A DNA stretch of 64,000 nt from Bog-473 sp963809825 (GTDB taxonomy: Bacteria; Actinomycetota; Acidimicrobiia; Acidimicrobiales; RAAP-2). Below are positions 8,519 through 15,668 of the stretch, piece after piece. The notes beneath the pieces are model-generated. The model saw nothing but the letters and a program-made list of their open reading frames with translations. It had not been told where the DNA came from and searched no databases. The DNA lies in the NCBI GenBank assembly GCA_963809825.1, contig CAWELJ010000004.1, positions 310,001 to 374,000 on the forward strand, written 5' to 3'. Within the stretch, counting starts at the first letter, position 1, and each line of letters opens with the position of its first letter. Both the position numbers and the translations under genes were made by a program.

Positions 8519-9556
8519 TCAGGCGAACAGGTGGTCCGCCGTCCGGCGCAGGCCGTCGAGCTCGTGCACGTCGTGGCCGAAGAGGGGGATCTTCCCGACC
8601 GGAGCCGGTGAGACCTGTGCCGCCAGCCCGGCGAAGGCCTGCTCCTCGCGCGCCGCCACTGTGTTCAGCTCGGCCAGGTTGACCTCGAGCGGCTCCAGCC
8701 CCGGCACGTCGCGGGCGGCACCGTCCTCTCCCTCGCCGAACGACGGTGCGATCCGGTTGACCACCAGCGCCGCCACGGCCACGTCGCGTTCGGCCAGCTT
8801 CTCCGCGAAGAAGCCGGCCTCGGTGATGGCGTCGGGCCGCGCCGAGGTGACCAGGACGTAGGCGGTGGCGGGGTCGGCGAGCAGCTCGTGCACCGCGCTG
8901 GCCCGGCTGCGGAACCCGTCCTCCATCCCCTCGAAGGCCTGGAAGAAGGACACGGCGTCCTGCACGATCTCGGCGCCGGCCACCTTGGCGATCGTGCGCA
9001 GCAGCGCCTGCGCCGCGACGCCCACGGCCCGCAACCCCATGCGGGTCGGCACGAGCAGCGCCCGGAACAACCGGTTCTCGAGGAACCGGGTGAGGCGGCG
9101 CGGTGCGTCGAGGAGGTCGAGCGCGTTGCGCGTCGGGGGCGTGTCGACCACCACCACGTCGAACTCCTTGGACTGGACGAGCTCGTAGAGCTTTTCCATC
9201 GCCATGTACTCCTGCGTGCCCGACAGGCTGCCGGCGAGGTTCTGGTAGAGCCGGTTGGAGAGGATCGCCTCGGCCTGCTCCGGCGTGCGGGCGTAGCGCT
9301 CGACGAGGTCGTCGAAGGTCCCCTTGGAGTCGAGCATGAGCGCGTGGAGGTGGCCGCTCCAGTCACCGCGGACCTCCGAGGGTGTGTTGGGCAGCGACTG
9401 CACGCCCAGGGCGTCGGCCAGGCGCCGCGCCGGGTCCACCGTGACCACGCACGCGCGCCGTCCGGCCCGGGCCGCCGCCAGCGCGAAGGTCGCCGACACC
9501 GTGGTCTTGCCCACGCCGCCCGATCCGCAGCAGACGATGACGGAGCGCTCGGCCAC
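8519..9556 (-). CDS. ArsA/Get3-like ATPase, second of pair (Rv3680-like)
   Basis: About 345 residues. Deviant Walker A near the start (GSGGVGKTTVSATFALA), switch I-like VTVDPARRLADALG, then DVVVVDTPPTRNALDLLD as Walker B/switch II. This is the SIMIBI-class ArsA/Get3 family. In mycobacteria a pair of such ATPases (Rv3679/Rv3680) sits beside whiB4; here the same order is kept. The role is probably a client or cofactor-handling ATPase rather than arsenite export, since no arsB or arsR is present. The GTG at 9556 is chosen: the frame extends upstream to 9772, but only as Arg/Ser-rich sequence overlapping the first ATPase. A start nearer the first gene's stop (9606) cannot be excluded. Confidence 0.85.
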   Translation of the reverse strand: MAERSVIVCCGSGGVGKTTVSATFALAAARAGRRACVVTVDPARRLADALGVQSLPNTPSEVRGDWSGHLHALMLDSKGTFDDLVERYARTPEQAEAILSNRLYQNLAGSLSGTQEYMAMEKLYELVQSKEFDVVVVDTPPTRNALDLLDAPRRLTRFLENRLFRALLVPTRMGLRAVGVAAQALLRTIAKVAGAEIVQDAVSFFQAFEGMEDGFRSRASAVHELLADPATAYVLVTSARPDAITEAGFFAEKLAERDVAVAALVVNRIAPSFGEGEDGAARDVPGLEPLEVNLAELNTVAAREEQAFAGLAAQVSPAPVGKIPLFGHDVHELDGLRRTADHLFA

Positions 9557-9605
9557 CAGCTCGGGCAGGGTCGTCGCCCCGCGCCGCGCCGCGCCCGTCC
9601 CGCGC

Positions 9606-10598
9606 TCACCGCGCGCCCTCGGCCACCAGCCCGGTGACGGCCCCCGCCAGCGCGCGGGCCAGCCGCACGGTCTCGGCCGACCCGATCGTCGCCGCGTCGA
9701 GCGCCGGGACGAGGAGGCGGGGGAGCGGCAGCTCGCGGCCGAGGCGCTCGACCTGCTCGCTCGAGACGGCATGGCGGGCCAGGCGGAAGCGGCGGGCCTC
9801 CTCCAGCGCGGCCAGGTGGCCGGGCGGCACGCGGTCCGCGCCGCCGGCCGCGGCGGCGATCTCGGCGGCCGGGCGTTCGAGCCCCACCGGTTCGGGGTCG
9901 CAGGCGTTGACGATGACCGGCCCGAGCTGCACGCCCGCCCGGTCCTCGAGGGTGTAGGCCGACTCGATCGTCTCCGAGACCGGCAGCTCCTCGGGCAGGG
10001 TGACCAGGATCACCCGGCACCGGGCCGGGTCGCTCAAGAGGTCGACAACGTCCTGGGCCTGGGTCCGCAGGGGCCCGCCTCGGGCCGCGCTCACCAGGCC
10101 GCTGGCCGAGGTCAGGAACGTGATGGCGTGGCCGGTCGCCGGTGCGTCGACCAGGATCAGGTCGGCCAGCGCCTCGCGTTCGAGCTGCTTGACCTTGCCC
10201 AGCACCAGCACGTCGCGGATGCCGGGGATGGCGGTCGAGACCACGTCGAGGACCCCCGAGTGCGCCAGCCGCCTGGACACCCGCCGCAGGCCGTGGTCCT
10301 CGAGATATTCCATGAGCGCGTCGTCGGGGGTCAGCCTCCGGGCCCGCACGGGTCCCGTCATGGCGCCGCTGGCCCCGACCGCCGCCGGGGCCAGCAGGAC
10401 CTCCTCGTAACCCAGGTCCTCGGGCCGGCCGAAGGCGGCGGTGATACCCGACTTCCCCTCGAGTTCGACGATGAGGACCGATTTCCCCGCATCGGCGGCC
10501 ATCCGGGCCAGCGCCGCGGTCATGGTCGTCTTGCCCACGCCGCCCTTGCCGGCGACGACGAGAACGTGGCTCTGTGCGCAGAAGGTCCCCACGTCCAT
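9606..10598 (-). CDS. ArsA/Get3-like ATPase, first of pair (Rv3679-like)
   Basis: 330 residues from the ATG at 10598. The deviant Walker A GKGGVGKTTMTAALARMA begins near residue 17, followed by IVELEGKSGITAAFG, the lineage-specific switch sequence seen in Rv3679-type proteins, and LILVDAPATGHAITFL as Walker B/switch II. It presumably forms a heterodimer with the neighbouring ATPase. An upstream in-frame ATG at 10739 would add 47 residues but would overlap the whiB start region and consume the divergent promoter; 10598 is preferred. Divergent from whiB. Confidence 0.85.
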   Translation of the reverse strand: MDVGTFCAQSHVLVVAGKGGVGKTTMTAALARMAADAGKSVLIVELEGKSGITAAFGRPEDLGYEEVLLAPAAVGASGAMTGPVRARRLTPDDALMEYLEDHGLRRVSRRLAHSGVLDVVSTAIPGIRDVLVLGKVKQLEREALADLILVDAPATGHAITFLTSASGLVSAARGGPLRTQAQDVVDLLSDPARCRVILVTLPEELPVSETIESAYTLEDRAGVQLGPVIVNACDPEPVGLERPAAEIAAAAGGADRVPPGHLAALEEARRFRLARHAVSSEQVERLGRELPLPRLLVPALDAATIGSAETVRLARALAGAVTGLVAEGAR

Positions 10599-10744
10599 GC
10601 TGGGCCGAGCGTAGTTCCCGTGCTCGCGGCACAGATCGATCGCCCGCCAAAGATCCTGCTCAAGACCCTTGAAGGCGGCCAACCCCGGCGGTAGCTTGAG
10701 CGGGGAGGGGTTCTGAGGTGCCCTATCGGGGGGTTTCATGCGCC

Positions 10745-10749
10745 AGGGA
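10745..10749 (+). promoter_or_regulatory. Ribosome binding site deciding the whiB start
   Basis: AGGGA stands 6 bases before the ATG at 10756. The upstream in-frame ATG at 10738 has only a G-run close to it, so the site favours the shorter protein beginning MWQVKAACRG, which matches the usual WhiB N-terminus. Confidence 0.5.
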
Positions 10750-10755
10750 CAAGAG

Positions 10756-10995
10756 ATGTGGCAGGTGAAGGCAGCGTGCCGGGGACCGCAGGCTGCGGTG
10801 TTCTTCCCCCCGTCCCATGCCGAACGCAAGGAGGAGAAGGCCTCCCGCGAGATACGGGCGAAGGCCATCTGCGACCAGTGCCGCGTCCGGGGTGAATGCC
10901 TCGACTACGCCATAAGGATCCGCGAGCCCCACGGGATCTGGGGCGGCATGAACGAGGTGGAGCGCAAGCTGATGCTCGACCGCCGGGCCAGCTGA
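10756..10995 (+). CDS. WhiB family Fe-S transcriptional regulator (WhiB4-like context)
   Basis: 79 residues. Four cysteines arranged as in WhiB proteins: one in AACRG, then C-x2-C-x5-C in ICDQCRVRGECLDY, ligating a [4Fe-4S] cluster. The GIWGG turn and a basic C-terminal end (ERKLMLDRR) follow and bind DNA. WhiB proteins act with the primary sigma factor and sense redox or NO. The divergent ArsA-like pair is the same neighbourhood as mycobacterial whiB4, so an oxidative-stress role is inferred. The in-frame ATG at 10738 would add six residues. Confidence 0.92.
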   Translation: MWQVKAACRGPQAAVFFPPSHAERKEEKASREIRAKAICDQCRVRGECLDYAIRIREPHGIWGGMNEVERKLMLDRRAS

Positions 10996-11073
10996 TCCGG
11001 CCGCCGCACCTCCTGCCCCGCTCCACCCGCGCCCCGGCCTGCACTGTCGCCGGGCGTCGCGCCGGCGCCGGCG

Positions 11074-11979
11074 TCAGTGCGCCGGCGCCTTGAGGGTCTG
11101 CTCCGCCGCCAGCACGGACTTGCTCTCGCACACGCCGTCGGGGTTGTTCCCGTCGACCGAGCAGATGGCCGCCGTGATCTCGTTCGCCGCGCTGACGACA
11201 GCCTGGGTCATCGGCGATGCCGGGCTGGTCAGGTAGCCCGCGATCTGGTCCTGGGTGACCCCGGCCAGGACGGCGGGGGAGAAGCCGGCGCCGCTCAGCG
11301 CGTAGCGGTTGGCGATGTCGAGCAGGGAGAACGTGGTGGTGCTCGTCCCGGAGTTCGCGATCGCCGCGGCCTGCCGCGCGTCGGGGGTCTGGAGGCCGAG
11401 ATACCGCGCCCCCGTGGGGTTCAGTGAGCTGTAGCGCTCCACCGACTCGAGGATCAGGTAGCGGCTCGAGTACGAGACGGTCCAGAACGTGAACGTCGAG
11501 AGGTTGGCGAAGGCGGTCGTCGAGCTCGACTGCATGAGCCCGAGCCGGTGGAAGGTGCCGAAGCGCGACAGCGCCAGGATCAGCGGCCAGCGCTCGACGG
11601 CGGCGTAAGGGGCGAACTCGGCGCCGTAGAAGAAGACGACCGGCAGCGGCTGCCCCCCGTTCGCCGTGGCCTGCCACAGCGGCGTCGTCCCGCCCACCGG
11701 CCGTGGCGGCGTGACGGGGATGGTCGGCGAGTTCACCCCCACCGTGTCGTAGACCGACGCCGGCACCGACGCCAGCGTGGAGAGGAGCGACGACGACGCG
11801 GGGCTGAACGTCTCCACCGTCGGCGAGGTCCCCGGTCCCGCGTTGTCCCGCACGAGCACCAGCGCGCCGAGCAGGACGATGGCCACGATGATCAGCCCCA
11901 ACGCCAGGTAACGACGCGGCAGCTGGCGGAGGCCGGGCGGCGGCGCGCCGAGCGCGGGCTCGGGAGCGGGCTGGCTCAT
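11074..11979 (-). CDS. DUF929-family membrane-anchored thioredoxin-like protein, CxxC lost
   Basis: About 301 residues from the ATG at 11979. One transmembrane helix near residues 24-43 (YLALGLIIVAIVLLGALVLV) follows a Pro-rich cytoplasmic tail; the rest is predicted outside. The DUF929 domain shows VVFFYGAEFAPYAAVERWPL. In the family this region normally reads EFCPYCAxERW with a thioredoxin-like CxxC; here both cysteines are Ala, so redox activity is unlikely. The last part has a Cys pair (ICSVDGNNPDGVC). The frame is open upstream to 12063 but without similarity. Divergent from the NUDIX gene. Confidence 0.8.
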   Translation of the reverse strand: MSQPAPEPALGAPPPGLRQLPRRYLALGLIIVAIVLLGALVLVRDNAGPGTSPTVETFSPASSSLLSTLASVPASVYDTVGVNSPTIPVTPPRPVGGTTPLWQATANGGQPLPVVFFYGAEFAPYAAVERWPLILALSRFGTFHRLGLMQSSSTTAFANLSTFTFWTVSYSSRYLILESVERYSSLNPTGARYLGLQTPDARQAAAIANSGTSTTTFSLLDIANRYALSGAGFSPAVLAGVTQDQIAGYLTSPASPMTQAVVSAANEITAAICSVDGNNPDGVCESKSVLAAEQTLKAPAH

Positions 11980-12053
11980 GAGGTGGGTCAGGTTACTCAA
12001 GGGGTGCCCCCGTCCCGGGGGCGCCGCCCCGTGCTGCCGGTACCCTCTCCGGC

Positions 12054-12998
12054 GTGCCTCCATCGGCTCCCCTCGCCATCCGTCCCGCCGCCACGGTCAT
12101 GGTGGTGCGTGACGCGCCGACGCCGGCGGGGGGGACCGCGCTCGAGGTCCTCATGGTGCGGCGCAACCTGCGCTCGGACTTCGTGGGCGGCGCCTACGTC
12201 TTCCCCGGCGGGGCCGTCGATCCGCTCGACGGCGGAGCCGAGGCGGAGGTGTTCTGCGCCGGCCGCAGCGACGCCGAGGCCAGCACGCTCCTGGGCGTCG
12301 CCTCGGGAGGCCTGGCCTACTGGGTGGCCGTCGTGCGCGAGACCTTCGAGGAGGCCGGGCTCCTGCTGGCCGACCGCGAGGGCGGCCCCGACCTCCTGGC
12401 CGGCGACTCCGGCGAGGAGGCGCGCTTCGCCGCCGCCCGGGTCGCGGTCAACGCCGGCACCCTGCGCTTCCTCGACTTGTGCCGGGAGGAGCGCCTGCAG
12501 CTCGGCGTGGGCGACATCCACTACTTCGCGCACTGGATCACACCTCGCGGCGCCCCGCGCCGCTACGACACCCGCTTCTTCGTGGCCGCCGCGCCGCCGG
12601 GCCAGATCGCCGCCCACGACGCCGGCGAGACGATCGCCGACGTGTGGATCTCACCCCACGATGCGCTGGAGCGCCATCGGGCCGGCGAGATCGAGATCAT
12701 CTTCCCCACCATCCGCAACCTGCAGGCCATCGGTCGCTTCGGCACCAGCGTCGAGCTGCTGGCGGCCGCGGCGCGGGCGTCGAGCGCGGTGCCGACCATC
12801 GAGCCGCGCGTGGTCCCCGACGGTAACGGCATGCGCATCGTGCTCCCGGGCGACCCGGCCTACGAGCGGTCCGCCGTCCCGGATCCCGGCGACGGCGGCG
12901 CCCGGGGAGACTTCAACGAGGCGGTGCGGGCCGTGTCGATGCGGGCGAACGAGGAGGGTCCCGACGCTGCGCCCGGCCCCCGCCCCGGCGAGCCGTGA
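12054..12998 (+). CDS. NUDIX hydrolase (NUDT19-like)
   Basis: 314 residues, GTG start. GAYVFPGGAVDPLDGG and then VVRETFEEAGLLL give a Nudix box with an insertion between the Gly and the RExxEExGU part, the arrangement seen in NUDT19/RP2-like hydrolases that act on CoA-type or other nucleotide-diphosphate substrates. Substrate not predictable from sequence. Its stop overlaps the start of the metallo-beta-lactamase-fold gene (GTGA), so the two are translationally coupled and probably belong to the same process. Confidence 0.85.
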   Translation: MPPSAPLAIRPAATVMVVRDAPTPAGGTALEVLMVRRNLRSDFVGGAYVFPGGAVDPLDGGAEAEVFCAGRSDAEASTLLGVASGGLAYWVAVVRETFEEAGLLLADREGGPDLLAGDSGEEARFAAARVAVNAGTLRFLDLCREERLQLGVGDIHYFAHWITPRGAPRRYDTRFFVAAAPPGQIAAHDAGETIADVWISPHDALERHRAGEIEIIFPTIRNLQAIGRFGTSVELLAAAARASSAVPTIEPRVVPDGNGMRIVLPGDPAYERSAVPDPGDGGARGDFNEAVRAVSMRANEEGPDAAPGPRPGEP

Positions 12999-13897
12999 TC
13001 CCGGCGGTGCCGGACTTCGGCATCGGCCCCGCCCCCGAGCCGGGCCGCGTCGACGAAGTGGCACCGGGCCTGCTGCGTCTCACCGCACCCAATCCGGGCC
13101 TCATGACCGGGCCGGGCACGAACACCTATCTGGTCGGGCGGTCCGGGCCCGTCGTGGTCGACCCCGGACCGGTCGACGACGCGCACACCGAGGCCATCGT
13201 GGCCGCGGTGGCGCCTCTCGGCGCCGTCCGGGCCATCGTCGTGACCCACACCCACGTCGACCATGCGCCGGGCGCCGCCGCCCTGGCCCGGGCGACCGGG
13301 GCCCCGGTCGTCGGCTTCGGCCCGGCCGAGGGGTTCGAGCCCGACGAGTGCGCCGGTGAGGGCTGGTCGCTGCGGTGCCCCGGGCCCGGGCGCGGCGATG
13401 CCCTCACCCTGCGGGCGTTGCACACCCCGGGCCATGCGTCGGACCACCTCTGCTGGCTCGTCGAGGAGCACGCGCTGCTGCTCACGGGCGACCACGTCAT
13501 GCACGGCTCGACCGTCGTCATCCGGCCGCCCGACGGCGACCTCCACCAGTACCTGGCCAGCCTGCGCCGGCTCGGTGACGCCGACCCGGCGATCCGCACG
13601 CTGGCCCCCGGCCACGGCCGCCTGATGGACCACGTGCCCGACGTGGTCGACGCGCTCGTCGCCCACCGGCTCGGGCGCCACGAGCGGGTCGCAGCGGCGT
13701 TGGCCCGGCGCGGCGACGGGACCGTCGACGAGCTGCTGCCCGAGGTCTACGGCGACGTCACGGCGCGCCAGCTGCCGGTCGCCCGCTTCTCACTGTGGGC
13801 GCACCTGCGCGCCCTCGGCCAGGAGGACCGGGCCCGCGCGGTCGATGCGCCCGGAGACGGGGACGTCATCGAGACCCGCTGGGTCGCCGCCGCCTGA
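12995..13897 (+). CDS. Metallo-beta-lactamase-fold hydrolase (LACTB2-like)
   Basis: 300 residues, GTG start overlapping the NUDIX stop. Zinc-binding motif HTHVDHAPG (HxHxDH), downstream His in HTPGHASDHLCW, Asp in LTGDHVMHG and a late GHGRL complete the metal site. Length and the C-terminal helical tail resemble LACTB2/glyoxalase-II-like hydrolases, with activity on thioesters or RNA known for relatives. The substrate is open. It converges on the Mrp gene with only 17 bases between stops. Confidence 0.87.
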   Translation: MIPAVPDFGIGPAPEPGRVDEVAPGLLRLTAPNPGLMTGPGTNTYLVGRSGPVVVDPGPVDDAHTEAIVAAVAPLGAVRAIVVTHTHVDHAPGAAALARATGAPVVGFGPAEGFEPDECAGEGWSLRCPGPGRGDALTLRALHTPGHASDHLCWLVEEHALLLTGDHVMHGSTVVIRPPDGDLHQYLASLRRLGDADPAIRTLAPGHGRLMDHVPDVVDALVAHRLGRHERVAAALARRGDGTVDELLPEVYGDVTARQLPVARFSLWAHLRALGQEDRARAVDAPGDGDVIETRWVAAA

Positions 13898-13914
13898 CGG
13901 CCGCCGCCGCGGGC

Positions 13915-15123
13915 TCAGCTCGCTTCGGCGTCCCCGCGGGCCACCGCCGACTCGACCCGCTCCATGAGGCGGGCCGAGCACCCCTGCACGTCGACGATCG
14001 GGGTCACCTCCTCGGCGACCACCCGCGCCAGCTCCGCGAAGACGGCGGCCAGCTCGCCGCCGCCCTCGTCCAGGGCGACGGGCACCCCGGCATCGCCGCC
14101 GGCGGCCAGGTCGGGGTGCAGGGGGATGGAGCCGACCAGGGGGACGCCCAGGCTGTGGGCCAGGCGCTCGCCGCCGCCGGCGCCGAAGAGCGCGTAGGTG
14201 GTGCCGTGCTCGCACGTGAAATCGCTCATGTTCTCGATCACCCCGGCCACCCGGAGGTAGCCGCGCCGGGCCATGTCCGCCGCCCGCGCCGCCACCTTCT
14301 GGGCCGCCACCGGCGGCGTGGTGACGACGAGGAGCTCGGTGCGCGGCAGGAGCCGGGCCAGGCCCATCTGAATGTCGCCCGTCCCCGGCGGGAGGTCGAT
14401 CAGGAGGTAGTCGAGATCGCCCCAGTGGGCGTCCTGGAGGAATTGCTGGACGGCGCGGTTGAGGACCAGCCCGCGCCACATGATCGCCTGCTCCTCGTCG
14501 GCCAGGAACCCCATGGACAGCACCCGCAGCGTCCCGGCGCCGATCCGGCGTTCCAGCGGGACCATCTTCCCCGCCCTGGCCTCGACGTCACCCTCCATGC
14601 CCAGGAGCCGGGGGACCGAGAAGCCCCAGATGTCGGCGTCGAGGACGCCCACGACCAGGCCGCGGGCCGCCAGCGCCACGGCCAGGTTGACGGTGACCGA
14701 GGACTTGCCGACCCCGCCCTTGCCCGAGGCGATGGCCAGCACCCGCGTGCGGGCGGACACGGCCGTCTCGGGGGCGTCTTCGCGCGCCTTCCAGCGCGCC
14801 CGGGCCATGACGGCGGCCCGCTCGTCGGCGTCCATGGCGGCGGTGCGCACCTCGACGGACCGCACCCAGTCGAGGGACTGCACGTGGCCCACCACGTCCT
14901 GTTCGATCTGGGTGCGCAGCGGGCAGGCGGCGATGGTGAGGGCCACGTCGACCACCACGGCCCCGCCGTCGATGTGCACGTCGCGGACCATCCCGAGGTC
15001 CACGATGGTGTCGCCGAGCTCCGGGTCGACCACCGCCCGCAGGCGGTCGCGGACCTCCTCGGAGCGATCGCCGGGCGGCGTGGCGGCCACCGGCGGGGTC
15101 GGAGCGTCGGATGCGGGGGCCAC
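13915..15123 (-). CDS. mrp: Mrp/ApbC-family Fe-S cluster carrier ATPase
   Basis: About 402 residues from a GTG at 15123. N-terminal MIP18/DUF59 domain (about residues 20-95, VVDPELGDTIVDLGMV, with ACPLR), then the P-loop domain with deviant Walker A SGKGGVGKSSVTVNLA, DADIWGFSVPRLLG and LIDLPPGTGDIQMGL. The MSDFTCEHG region keeps only one Cys of the CxxC seen in E. coli-type Mrp; actinobacterial Mrp proteins also lack it. Delivers Fe-S clusters to apoproteins. Divergent from the A-type carrier gene at 15275, a sensible pairing. Confidence 0.92.
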   Translation of the reverse strand: MAPASDAPTPPVAATPPGDRSEEVRDRLRAVVDPELGDTIVDLGMVRDVHIDGGAVVVDVALTIAACPLRTQIEQDVVGHVQSLDWVRSVEVRTAAMDADERAAVMARARWKAREDAPETAVSARTRVLAIASGKGGVGKSSVTVNLAVALAARGLVVGVLDADIWGFSVPRLLGMEGDVEARAGKMVPLERRIGAGTLRVLSMGFLADEEQAIMWRGLVLNRAVQQFLQDAHWGDLDYLLIDLPPGTGDIQMGLARLLPRTELLVVTTPPVAAQKVAARAADMARRGYLRVAGVIENMSDFTCEHGTTYALFGAGGGERLAHSLGVPLVGSIPLHPDLAAGGDAGVPVALDEGGGELAAVFAELARVVAEEVTPIVDVQGCSARLMERVESAVARGDAEAS

Positions 15124-15262
15124 GAGTGGGGATTCTACCTGCGTGGTGGCGAATTCCGGCCCGTCGTCCCCTGGGTGACGACACCCGAACGGCGCCGGTA
15201 GCATGGGGGCAGTGCGCGGGCAGGGTGCGCCGCGAACGGCCGTCCCCAGGGACCGGCCCACT

Positions 15263-15269
15263 GAGGAGG
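15263..15269 (+). promoter_or_regulatory. Ribosome binding site deciding the iscA/erpA start
   Basis: GAGGAGG lies 5 bases before the GTG at 15275 and sets the start there, although an in-frame ATG exists at 15203. Confidence 0.65.
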
Positions 15270-15274
15270 ATCAC

Positions 15275-15640
15275 GTGACGACAATCTCGACGACCGTCAA
15301 CATCGGGAAGAAGCCGGCACCGGTCACCCTCACCGACGCCGCCACCGCCAAGGTGACGGCGCTGTTGGCCGAAGAGGAGGGCGAGGAGCTCGCCCTGCGC
15401 GTCGCGGTGAAGCCGGGCGGCTGCTCGGGTTACAGCTACGACATGTTCTTCGACTCCGAGGTCATGCCCGACGACGTCGTCCGTGAGTTCGGGACCGTCC
15501 GCGTCGTGGTGGACGCCGCCAGCGCCGAGCTGCTGACCGGGTCGACCCTCGACTTCAGCGACGGGCTGCAGGACACCGGGTTCCACATCACCAACCCCAA
15601 CGCCACCCGCACGTGCGGCTGCGGCTCCTCGTTCAGCTGA
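15275..15640 (+). CDS. A-type iron-sulfur carrier (HesB/IscA/ErpA family)
   Basis: 121 residues, GTG start with a strong Shine-Dalgarno sequence. The three conserved cysteines are present: GGCSGYSY and the C-terminal CGCGSSF. Binds and transfers [2Fe-2S]/[4Fe-4S] clusters to targets. Divergent from mrp and directly followed by a gene for a protein that needs two [2Fe-2S] clusters. Confidence 0.94.
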   Translation: MTTISTTVNIGKKPAPVTLTDAATAKVTALLAEEEGEELALRVAVKPGGCSGYSYDMFFDSEVMPDDVVREFGTVRVVVDAASAELLTGSTLDFSDGLQDTGFHITNPNATRTCGCGSSFS

Positions 15641-15668
15641 GCCCGCGCCCGCTCGCCTGCCCGACCCC

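Noticed and set aside
8519..10650. Arsenic resistance operon
   Set aside because: No arsB, arsC, arsD or arsR is near; the paired ATPases beside whiB match the Rv3679/Rv3680 type.
10737..10741. Overlapping divergent start codons (CATG) for the first ArsA-like gene and whiB
   Set aside because: Both genes have better internal starts (10598 and 10756); using the CATG pair would leave no promoter space.
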